The notes below the pieces were generated by a model. It saw nothing but the letters and a program-made list of their open reading frames with translations, had not been told where the DNA came from and searched no databases. Both the position numbers and the translations under genes were made by a program. 64,000 nt of DNA, taken from Chaenocephalus aceratus. Taxonomy: Eukaryota; Chordata; Actinopteri; Perciformes; Channichthyidae. Below are positions 54,702 to 64,000 of this stretch, piece after piece (positions within the stretch are counted from its first letter, which is position 1; each line of letters opens with the position of its first letter). Where the stretch lies: the NCBI GenBank assembly GCA_023974075.1, contig JAMFTG010000151.1, positions 186,001 to 250,000 of the forward strand, in the 5' to 3' direction.

Positions 54702-54772
54702 ACTTCTTCTTCTGCTTTGGGTTTACTGGCAGGCCGCAAACCACTTCACGGCGTATACTGCCGCCCAAAGTC
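54702..54772 (+). repeat. short TTCTTCTT...ACTGCCGCC repeat
   Basis: CTTCTTCTTCTG, GGTTTACTGGCAG, GCAAACCACTT, GGCGTATACTGCCGCCC. Same design as 41905-41985 and 63418-63527. Confidence 0.5.
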
Positions 54773-54802
54773 CCCGGCCGGAAGTCCCCGGAGTTGGGGA
54801 CT

Positions 54803-54849
54803 GGCTTCAGTAGAAGCTGCTGGGAGTCCCAGCAGCTTCTACTGAAGCC
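54803..54849. repeat. 47-bp perfect hairpin
   Basis: Two 23-base arms (54803-54825, 54827-54849) are exact complements around a single G. They contain GGCTTCAGTAGAAGCTGC and its complement. Confidence 0.95.
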
Positions 54850-55061
54850 TTCCGAGTAAATCGCCAGAACACCGACACCTCCTCATCTCCACCGCTCCCA
54901 TGTTTTATTTGGTGTTACCATAAGTTAGTCTCTCTGCGTTTCTGCGCTGGGCTAATGCTAATAATGCTAATGCGAGGATAATAAAATGGCAGCTTCACAA
55001 AACTTTTTGGGAGTTTTACGGGGCGTGGTTTGCAATCCGCCCAGCCAATCAGATATAGGCA

Positions 55062-55852
55062 GTGGCGGAGCCAGGATATTTTCAGTGGGGTGGCCAGGAC
55101 GGAACCAGTGATCATTTTGGGGTGGCATTGAAATCACTATTATATGAACATAAAAAGACATCGCACTATAAAATAACGGGTTATTTAAGGCACCGCCAAC
55201 ACACCTCTACATTATTTGGGATTAAGCTAGTGGTGGAATAGATCAAATAATATTCAGCATATCTAACTATTTTTTTCGTATTCCCACAGGCAAAGTATCA
55301 ACGAAGCTTACATTATACAAATGTAATGCAATATACAGACTGTTTAGCTTATGGTGATCAGCAGCCCTATGAGCTCTCAGTGTATCATCAGGAATACAGA
55401 GACACACACACATATCATTTAAATAAGAGTTTTTAAATCAAATGATAGGTTAAGAATAAACATCTTAAAGTAAATAACAATAAACAATAGCCCTTAACCC
55501 TGTAAGGCCCCCGGTTGTAATTTTACATTACTTTAAGCTATCCAAAAAAAGTCAGTAAATGTTTTGGTTTTTTAAAAGGACTACATTTACATAGTCAAAA
55601 GGTCCTTTTGTTCAGCCTCACCATGCTATTGGGTAGTAAATGTGTTTATAGGTCATACATAAAAGACTAACATTCCTGACAATAGATTTCAATAGTCATC
55701 TTTTACGGTGTAAATGCCTTCTTAATAATAACATTTTTGAATGGAACATTCTCAACACAAATTCATCAATACAAATAAATATAACTTAAATATGTGGGAA
55801 AATACTGTGTTTGAAATGTATAATTGAAATGAGATGTTAGCTTTTTGTTTTG

Positions 55853-55884
<32 letters not shown>

Positions 55885-55910
55885 TGTATTCCAGTCTCCC
55901 TTCAGATATG
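55062..55910. other. no gene; one hAT-like end and AT-rich DNA
   Basis: CAGTGGCGGAGCCAGGATATT at 55062 is a common hAT terminus without a visible partner. The rest is AT-rich and ends in a (TA)n run (55853-55885) that abuts the Kolobok-like element. Confidence 0.4.
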
Positions 55911-56221
55911 TCAAAGGTCCCATGGCATGGTCCTTTCTACTGATCATAATACCATTGTTGAGGGATATTACAATAGAAAAATACTGTGCAATTTTCCAAA
56001 CTCAGATTGGTTTCTCATACATTATCTCTGTATAGTATGAGTTTTCACTCCCTGTGCTAAACGGCTCGATGGAGTTCCTGCCCCCACCCTCCTGTGCGTC
56101 CAGTGTGGTCCGATTGGTCAGCTCTGCCACTCTGTTCTGATTAGTCAACCACCAGAGAGGCTCTGCCCCTGTTGACATCTGCCGTAAAGTGGTTTAGCGG
56201 GTACTTAGCAACATAGCAATA

Positions 56222-59200
56222 CTAGATTTGAGAATCGATAGATAGATAGAGAGTTATATAGATAAATAGATAGTTTACATATAGCATACAAGGGTCGTTC
56301 TTAACAGGCTTGACCGTACACTCTCCCCTCTTTGATTTTGGATAAGCCAATTTGAAGACAAGTTTTCCTGCAGCAGTTGTCGCTTGGCCACGCCCAGCAT
56401 TCTCGTTGTGATGCGTTGCTGCTAGACACAACCTATAGAATAGCAAAAATAAAATGAGACTTTGTGTTATGACAGAATAAAACCCTCATGCCACGAAACA
56501 GTGACTGTGTTATAAGATTACCTGCACAACATTCCAATGAAGGGCAAAACCACATTTTTTTGGGGTAAAACGCAGAATTAAGTTGTGGAAGGACTCCAGG
56601 GATGAGGTCTGGTAGTGATGGCTTAGCTTTAGCACATCTTTGAGAACTCTCTTGTTGGTGAGTATCGTTTCAACTCTGGCGAGTGTTATTGAGCCTTGAG
56701 TAAAATGACAAAGACAAAAGTTAAATCACCAGCACATTAGAACATTACAACAATAATTTGCCATAACAACAATGTTATATTTACATTCTATATTGTTGAT
56801 CTTATGAAGGAAGTGAAATATTGAACTTACCACCTTTTAGGTAAGGTTTATTTGCATCGCTTGTGGCTCCTACAGGATGTGTGCACTTGGGGAACAGGGG
56901 ATCATCCTGCAGGTGAACGTTTTGTAGGTGGTTGACCAGTGACGTCCACCTTGCCACCTTCTCCGGCCCCGAGGTTGTGCTCTTCGCACTCCAGTAGACA
57001 TGGTTTTTTATGCTGCGCAGCCACCTCTTCAACTTCGTGTCACAGTCCTTGTTCGGTGTAAGTTTCAGAAGTTTCTTGGACAAACCTGATTAAAAAAAAG
57101 CACATGCACAAGTTAATATTCAAGCCATAGTGTGGAAATGACGTGCTGTGATGGACAACATTCAAGGGTGTGGTGGAAATTCCACACTTCATATATCATC
57201 AACCATAACATATGATAATTGCCTGTCAGTGCGAAACCCTTCTGTCTGAAAACATTTCATAGCCAGGAAACCACCATACATATTCATATCACTGTAAATT
57301 CCCATTCTAAAGAGTACTCACATTGTCCTAGGATTAGTGAGTGAAATGTAATTTACAATGAGAAAAGGTGCTGTGATTAAGAGGTCTGGCAGGCCAAATT
57401 GTAGGAGATATAATGAATGTATTCAGAAATGATGTCATGTCTGCTGCTGATTAGAAGCTCAGGATAAATTGCATAGTAAAACAAAGTAATATCTTAACAA
57501 AGGACAGTGCCTCTGATTTGGTATACTTCCATTACAACATATAGGGATAAATACTTTTTTCAAAGTGCCACACATCATAGAATTGTTCAATGTTGCGTTC
57601 CCTCAGGTACTTCTGGATCTGCGGATGACGGTCAGTCACAATGTACTCAACCTCCAAATCCTTTGACTCCAGATGATCTAGGCATCTTTTGAGTCCCTCC
57701 TTTTCCATGTGGTAACTACCACCTACTTCATTGCTCTGTTGGGGAATAACAAATAGGGCATAAATACACAGAAGCATGCATCAACAGCCAGCAAGCCTAA
57801 AATGATAGCACCCAGAAAGAGAATCACACCTGAACAAGCTGGAAGTCCAGAATGGTGTTGCTTCCCAGGTTCATGAGTGTGTATCTCCCAAACTTAGCCG
57901 AGTGTCCTGAAGAAAATATAATACAGGAGGTTTCAAGGCTTTTCAACAGAACTTCAATGGATAAGTAGATGAATTGTAATATACACCAGTAACTCTGGCA
58001 CTAGACTGTCTTGTCTGTTTCTGCTTACCTGGAGAGTCTGCTCTCATATCTCCTGCAACTGCGACCTTTCCCCCCTGTTGTTGTAGATTATCGAAATTCT
58101 GCTGCTGATCAGTGTTCCACTTGTGGATAATAGCAGGCTCCAGGTAACTCTTAGCATGCCTCCTGAAGGTCCCATACCCGACGATCTTCAGCTGCATGGC
58201 TCTGCATATCTATGAATAAATAGAAAAAAATGAAACGTTTTTGAAAAAGTCCACTGCTGTCATTTTTCATATGCTATAGATCAGGGGTGGCCAACCAGTC
58301 AGAGGTTAAGAGCCACATTTTTTTCTCTGTTACTGCAAAGAGCCACATCAAGCACACAGTCACTGATACCGGTTGTTTCATTGTTTTGTTTTCTGGAGAC
58401 AAGATTTCAACCACGTCACTGATGCATTTTTGTGGCATTGGGATATATATTTTAAATCCTCTGGAGCAGAGAGAGGAGCTGTGGATTATTGTTATTGATT
58501 AATGCATCAGTGTTTCTTACGGCCCGTCCACACAGCGGCATGCGTTGACGCTTCCCCATTCACTTTGAATGGGGTGACATCACTTTTAGCCGAAATGCAT
58601 CGTGGGAAGCGACGTGGAGCGTAGCTGGCGTGGCTCGCTGCAAAAGTTGAGCAATGTTCAACTTTTGACGCCTCGGCAGAGGCGTCAGCCAATCGAATCA
58701 TATGCCAGTACAAGCTCTTGCCAATCAAACCGCTGCTTGTGTGTCAGGGGCGGGAGATTCATGTGATTGGTTGTTGGTCGAGTTTCAGACACGCCCGCCG
58801 GCAAGCGTCAGCGCACGCCGCTGTGTGGACGGGCCGTTAGGGTCAAAAACACTAAACTCACAACTTAAGATGAAAGCGTTTAGTTTATTTAATAAAAGAG
58901 CACATGTTCAATGTGAAAAGTGACAGTAGTTATAGATTATTTGCAATTTGGTGGAATATATATATATATATATTTTTTTTTTAATTATATAACACCTTGA
59001 ATTTCAGGGGGGGCGCGGGGCTCCGTTGGCGGGGCGCAGCGCCACTCCAAGACAATAGTAGGGGAAACACTGGATAGTGTTTAATCAACGATAGGTTTTC
59101 CCCCCCTCAAAGGTGATTTGGTTCACTGCATCACAGGTGTTATTGTGATTGGCTCTTGTCTATTGGGCCACATCAAAATTAGACACGCTGTCATCCTCTC

Positions 59201-62200
59201 ATACTGACACCTGACACCACACATACACACGTAGGGAGAGCCGGGACGAAAGTAACGGAGCGATTTTATCCGAGCCCAAACAACTTTGACCGGCCAAATT
59301 ACGTCAGAATTATCAGCATTCAATACTTAACAGACCTACTAAATATCAGGTTTAACTGTCAGGAGTAGCTAGTGTTGTCACGATACCGACACCAAGTCAA
59401 GAATTGCGATTCCGATTATTTTTCGATCCTTTTAAAAAAAAAAAAGGGAACCAGTCTTAAATGTAATTATTGTGCTTTATTTCACATCAGAACCATAACA
59501 CAAACATTTAAACAATGAGAACAATAAATAAAATAAATTACAATAATTCGTATTAAATAAATAATTAATTAATTAATTAATTTCTTACAGATAGGCCTCG
59601 TGGTGTCCGTAGGCTTGCCCTCACTGTCAGAGATATCGCTAAAATACTTCCACATTTCGCTTCTGGCGTCTTTTTTGTCAACAAGCCGAGGCGCAGCGGC
59701 AGTTGCACTCCCACTTTCAGCCATGCTTCTCGTTTTCTCACATGCTCTGGCAGCTAGCGCGTGCACGAGAGAGGGGAGGGACTTAGATCGTGCTTGAGAG
59801 GGAGGGACTGCAGGCACGGCTGCAGTGCAGGGAGTGGAAGCAGAGCGCTGAACACACACGGCTCTTATTAAAACGGCGCTTTCTCACCGGAGTACTTTCC
59901 CCCGTCATTCTTAAAGTACCGATACTAATGAAACAGAGCAATCGTAACGTTTTTAACGGCAGGGTATCGCGGGACAATTCAAGTCTCGTTACACCGTGCA
60001 ACACTAGTCAGGAGTCAGTGTCTCTCCCCCAAACTCACACATATACAATTCGATATGAACTGAAGAGCCGCATGAAACTAGGCAAAGAGCCGCATGCGGC
60101 TCGAGAGCCGCGGGTTGGCCACCCCTGCTATAGATGTTAGAGATGGTAAAATACCTTTCGTAGTTGGAAGAAGGAACCCCCAGTGAAGTATGTAGCAGCG
60201 GATAATTGTAAGTTGCCAACCGGGGTACTTCCGATGACGTGCTGACTCTCCCATTTTCTGAAGTAACTGCAGTTTGAACAACGCTGTGTGAACGCCACAT
60301 AGGTCCCCACTTTTCTTGTTTGGACATCACAGTCTGTCTTACACACCGGACATTTTTCAAACAGCTGTCTGAGGCAGCTTTCAAAAACAATGTACTTTAC
60401 GCCACGGTGCGTGGATTGTGCCTGTGGCCTAATGTAACAAAAAAAATTAACTAGACTTAATTAGATTTCAACTCTGAAAAACAGTAATAGTAATGTGTAC
60501 CAAACTTACGATACGTCGCATTCTTCTACAGTATCATCAGGGTGGTAACTCGAACCCAGAGTCTCCTCAAATTCTGTCGACGTCTCGGCTTGTTCCTCCT
60601 CCAACTCCAGTCGAGGTCTCTTGCGAGGTCCCAATCCTGGGCCCTTTATTGGTGTAGAGGACAAGGGGATTTCTGTGTAGGTGGAAGTTTTAGTGCCAAC
60701 ACTTTTGAAAGACACCGTGGCCTGGATGCCTGTTAATAAAAAGGGAAAAGTGCATAAATACTATGTACATTAGATAAGACACTAATACATTGTAAAAGGC
60801 CAACAACTTGTGTACATCTGACAGATTAATTCATGAAAAATGTACAAACTACAAACGGCACTGTATTTCTTGTAGTCAACATAACAGTATTTCTGTGATA
60901 TACATTAATATCAAAATAAGGTTTTATTTATAGAGCACATTTAAAAACGATTTTTGGTCGAGCCCAAGTGCTGTACATGTAATAAAAGCACAATTAAGGT
61001 AATGTATCTGTGATTTGTCAGTGTTATAGTCTACCTTTGCTTCTCACGTGTGCCGATTTCAGTGTTCCCCGGGCCAACTGTGTAGCAACAGAAATGGCGG
61101 ACACTTTACATTCCACTGTCTGTGTTCCCACAGACCGTGTCTCAACCCTCTGAGTTCCCACACAAACAGTCTGTGGACGGTCTGTTTGACATCCGACTGT
61201 ACTGGAGCGGTGGGTATTGTGTTCCTGCTGTGATGTACTCTAAGAAAGATACACAGTATTCATACAATTAATTTTGTATCCGAGGAAAACAGTCAATTTC
61301 ATAAAAGCAATTACAATTACAATGTTCTACAGATAGTATGCTACCTTTTCCCATGTAGCCTAATATTTCAGACTCTTTGTAGCTCAGTAGCATAGCTGCT
61401 AGGACCGCCAACTTCAATGTAATTATGTTTGGCGACTGACCGTATGTTAAATCAGCGAGAGTATACGGTCTATGAGTATTTTGTGTGTGTTTGCAGACGA
61501 AATTCTCCAGCTATGATTATCTATCAGTAATCAACACAGTTAGCTTGCCAGCTAATATGCTAACCTAATATGCAGTTTAACAGCTAGTCTAGGCTTAGCA
61601 AGAACATCTTACAATTGCAATATGATACAGTTAGTCTGCTACGTTCGGTCATTCATTGTAGCTGGCATGAAAACAATGTTTTTCATAACATCTCTAGGTT
61701 AGAGCTTCTAGCTTAGCTTATTAATGGTAGCTCGGTAGAATACACGAACGGCAACTGTAATTACTGACCGTACGGTTAAATCACCCGGAGTATACTGTCT
61801 ATGAGTATTTCCTGTGTGTTTGCAGACATTCTCCTGCTATGAGATACATGTAAGGCCATGTGCTAACATCGGTGTTGAGGTCTGGGAATGCTCGTTAGCC
61901 CTTGTGTTTACCTCGGTAGCATAGCATTAGCATAGCATAGCAATTACACAGTCGTGGTAGATACATTGTTTGTTTTAAACAGAATAAATACACAAACCAC
62001 AATGAATACTTACAGGTTGTGTACCCGAATCTCCCGCTGGTCCAAACAAAGTAGGAACAGCATCGTCCTCCAATATCAGCTTTGCAAGTCCGAAGCTAAA
62101 CATTGTTAAGTTTTTAAAGCTTTGGTCCGTGAAATGCCGCGCACACACAACAGTACCAGCTGGTAAATCAGCTGGAACAATGTTAAAAAGGAATGTCAAC

Positions 62201-62286
62201 CACTGACTTCGTCGTGGTTCTGCCTTCGGTACTGCAAACATTGTGGATTTCTCCACACAAGACAGGCAACAGACCCTCCGCGACAT
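56222..62286 (-). CDS. THAP-DDE transposase, Kolobok-like (10 exons, last one out of frame)
   Basis: Minus-strand exons: 62286-62014, 61239-61035, 60729-60510, 60428-60155, 58209-58029, 57906-57830, 57735-57555, 57085-56831, 56694-56522, then 56432-56222. The first nine total 1839 bases, 613 codons with no stop and all GT-AG. Residues 1-91 form a THAP finger (C6/C7, C10, W29, C48, H51, AVPT). Then come a VGTQT-rich linker and a basic [12 protein letters not shown] stretch (candidate nuclear signal), CPVC and C..C pairs (about residues 250-290), and the catalytic core: GDMRADSPG (D378), VTDRH (D445) and SSLESFHN (E589). Exon 10 keeps the expected [15 protein letters not shown] text only in a frame two bases off the splice phase; read in phase it stops after 42 codons. 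The catalytic core is intact, but this junction probably inactivates the C-terminus. The upstream Met at 62361 is less likely because THAP fingers sit at the N-terminus. Confidence 0.8.
56236..56272. repeat. short (GATA)n run
   Basis: GATAGATAGATAGAGAG...GATAAATAGATAG at the 3' edge of transposase exon 10. It obscures the original C-terminus of the gene. Confidence 0.8.
58520..58836. mobile_element. Harbinger-type MITE, TTA target duplication
   Basis: CGGCCCGTCCACACAGCGGC at the left and GCCGCTGTGTGGACGGGCCG at the right, bordered by TTA (58517-58519, 58837-58839). 317 bp, non-coding, inside the hAT at 58282. Confidence 0.93.
59367..60007 (-). mobile_element. hAT element with BED-finger start, target duplication TCAGGAGT
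   Basis: CTAGTGTTGTCACG near the left edge and ...CGTGCAACACTAG at the right edge are imperfect inverted repeats. TCAGGAGT stands at 59359-59366 and 60008-60015. On the minus strand from Met 59727 the frame reads [21 protein letters not shown] and PICKK, the start of a ZBED-type finger, then ends in the AT-rich deletion boundary. Confidence 0.88.
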
Positions 62287-62879
62287 GACTGGATAGAGCT
62301 TTGAAAAGAAGCAGGTTTTACGACACTTAATATGGTCGGCTGGCAGAGGAAGTGACGTCACGCGGTGCAGCTACGTCACGCGGGGCAGGAAGTAAACAAT
62401 GGAAACTGAGAAATCTCCAACGAGGCTTTTGGGGGAGGTCTTTTCTGTGTTAGAGTTTTACTCCCTGCAGGGTGTACTTTGAGGGGTTTTGACTTTGCAG
62501 ACTGTTTACATGCATGGACACCTTCATAACACACAAGGAGACTGGTAATAACCGGAAAAGCATGCAATGGGCCCTTTAAGTGGCATGCAATTCAACACAA
62601 TGCAGCTCACCTCCATCAAAGTGAAATTAAAAACCTCTGCATTTTCTTTATAGATATTAACAGTACTTAATGTCAGTTTAGTAAAAAAAAAAAACATAAA
62701 AATTATTTACAATGGACTACGCTTAACTAACAGACTAATTTCCACCACTCATGGACCACACTCACCTTTTCTCTTGAAATACTGGATGACATACTGTCGC
62801 CCTTTTAGTTCCTCTCTCTTTTTTTTCTCTCCTTTCTTTTTCAAAGCATGGCTTTGTGAGTCGTTCAGACATGGTGTTG

Positions 62880-62967
62880 TACCCTTAAAAAGGGAAATAG
62901 TGAGTGAGAGAAGTGAAGGCATACAATCATGCAGCTCCCGCCTTCACTCGTCTGAATCGAGCCATCT
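62880..62967 (+). repeat. 88-bp direct repeat, copy 1
   Basis: ACCCTTAAAAAGGGAAATAG...CACTCGTCTGAATCGAGCCA; copy 2 at 63325-63413 differs at a few positions. It is non-coding as far as I can tell. Confidence 0.9.
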
Positions 62968-63324
62968 TTATAATGAAGCTTGTACATTTACAATGAATAC
63001 ACTAAAATGTCAGGACCAATAATTATGACTAAATTCTCCTTTATCTTTAGCTCTTCAACAGTGGTAAAACAACATATGTATGGACATGTGAATGCAACAG
63101 TGCCTAGCTTAGCTGCTAACAACATGACAAACGGCCAGATTCAGCAGCACCACAAGGTATACAGCAGCTAGCTTCAATGACCACAAAGTTAGCCAGAATT
63201 AGCAAGAACCTTCAAACAATACAACGAAGTGCAAAATACACACTTTCCTCTGACAACAAACCACGGTGATGTAATATGGATTATATATAACATTTAGATT
63301 TATAGTGCTTTGTATACTGTAATT

Positions 63325-63413
63325 ACCTTAAAAAAAAGGGAAATAGTGAGTGAGAGAAGTGAAGACATACAATCACGCAGCTCCCGCCTTCACTCGTCTG
63401 AATCGAGCGAGCC
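63325..63413 (+). repeat. 88-bp direct repeat, copy 2
   Basis: Second copy of 62880-62967, about 445 bp downstream, followed directly by a TTCTTCTT...TACTGCCCCCTGG short repeat (63418-63527). The 360 bp between the copies hold no recognised feature. Confidence 0.9.
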
Positions 63414-63544
63414 AAAAGCTTCTTCTTGTATTTGTTCGTTTTGTTGTGTTTCTTCTTGTTCTTCATTTGTTGTTTAAGGGCGGCTGGCAAACAGCTTTTA
63501 GGCGCAATACTGCCCCCTGGATTATAAATAGTGTAGTGGATACC

Positions 63545-64000
63545 AGAGGTGGGACCAAGTCATTGTTTTGCAAGTCCAAGTCAAGTCTCAAGTCTTTGCG
63601 CTCAAGTCCGAGTCAAGTCTCAAGTCTTTGCGCTCAAGTCCGAGTCAAGTCTCAAGTCAGGTTGGGCAAGTTCAAGTCAAGTCCAAGTCCTAAACTTTGA
63701 CAAAACGAGTCATAAACAAGTCATTATGTGTTTTTCACCAAATGTAATGACATTGATCAACAGAATAATACTTAATAATCAAATTGCTCTTTATTAGTCA
63801 CATTAATAATTTAATAATCCATTTTCTCTCTGCTGGTAAAGTAACGTGTTTTTTTCTATTTTAAGGAGGGAACAATAAGGTAAGGCTACCGTGGCGGTTT
63901 GATTCAGGAGTTTAATGTATAAAATCCCTGATGTTGAGGTGACAGAATGTTTATCACTGTGTACAACATGTTGTAAGGGACCCACAATCTATCTCTATGC
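63545..64000 (+). mobile_element. hAT element start, runs out of the window
   Basis: The terminus AGAGGTGGGACCAAGTCATTG is followed by tandem CAAGTC-based units (two 32-base copies of CTTTGCGCTCAAGTCCGAGT-type at 63590-63655), typical of a widespread fish hAT. The other end is outside the window. Confidence 0.7.

Larger units (their letters stand above)
58282..60127. mobile_element. hAT element in a transposase intron, target duplication CTATAGAT
   Basis: CAGGGGTGGCCAACC at the left and GGTTGGCCACCCCTG at the right are perfect inverted repeats; CTATAGAT stands at 58274-58281 and 60128-60135. The AAGAGCCGCAT/AAGAGCCACAT subterminal repeats are typical. It is host to a Harbinger MITE and another hAT. 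Confidence 0.96.
55915..62575 (-). mobile_element. Kolobok-like transposon with multi-exon THAP/DDE transposase
   Basis: The left end AGGTCCCATGGCATGG and right end (inverted) AGGGCCCATTGCATGC differ at three positions. They are bordered by TCAA (55911-55914) and TTAA (62576-62579), a TTAA duplication with one changed base. It encodes one transposase gene on the minus strand over most of its length. A hAT with two further insertions sits in the fourth intron. Without that 1.85 kb the element is about 4.8 kb. TTAA target, THAP finger and DDE core point to the Kolobok superfamily. Confidence 0.82.

Noticed and set aside
60004..60390. 128-codon minus-strand ORF overlapping transposase exon 4
   Set aside because: It is a shifted frame of the same exon and runs into the hAT. 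The splice-consistent frame carries the CPVC and C..C pairs.

Overview
The window is animal genomic DNA and looks like a ray-finned (teleost) fish. It has one conventional host gene with long, transposon-filled introns. The rest is a dense mixture of fish-type hAT, Harbinger, EnSpm, P-element and TTAA-target (Kolobok-like) DNA transposons, 5'-truncated LINEs and simple repeats. I see no rRNA, tRNA, CRISPR or prokaryotic feature.

Host gene (2806-30479, + strand): eight exons joined by GT-AG introns encode a 560-residue sodium/choline cotransporter of the SLC5A7 (CHT1) family. All exon phases are consistent and no internal stop is present. Introns 1 and 3 are about 11.3 kb each and intron 6 is 2.6 kb; all three are swollen by mobile DNA, while the other introns are 76-313 bp. 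A (TTC)n run, a 12-copy 10-bp minisatellite and a duplicated leader-plus-ATG block lie just upstream. A second, ruined copy of the promoter, exon 1 and early intron 1 lies downstream (31360-33976). It is split by a LINE fragment, a hAT element and a Harbinger MITE, so the locus underwent a tandem duplication.

Layout: 1-2131, Tx1-like LINE; 2806-30479, slc5a7-like gene; 14934-16346, hAT inside hAT (intron 3); 17828-25390, three copies of an unnamed inverted-repeat element, the third split at a TTAA by a 4.4-kb transposon carrying a P2X7-C-terminal-like gene and a THAP exon; 25440-26161, a LINE ending 14 bp before exon 4; 27893-29374, a TTAA transposon with a THAP exon (intron 6); 31340-34840, broken slc5a7 duplicate and LINEs; 35971-38825, EnSpm-like element with a C2H2 zinc-finger gene; 39827-42123, hAT and Harbinger MITEs; 42574-44768, P-element-like THAP transposase; 45834-46394, intronless SGNH-hydrolase ORF; 47717-48545, hAT with a BED finger; 48913-51025, THAP pseudogene (- strand); 51651-53907, inverted-repeat element with a nested hAT; 55915-62575, a nearly complete Kolobok-like transposon with a multi-exon THAP/DDE transposase (- strand), one intron of which holds a hAT that itself contains a MITE and another hAT; 63545-64000, the start of a further hAT.

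The most notable points are the five separate THAP-domain sequences in 64 kb, the P2X7-like domain gene inside a TTAA transposon, the Kolobok-like transposase open for 613 codons over nine exons, and several insertions whose exact target duplications or paralogous empty sites can be read directly.
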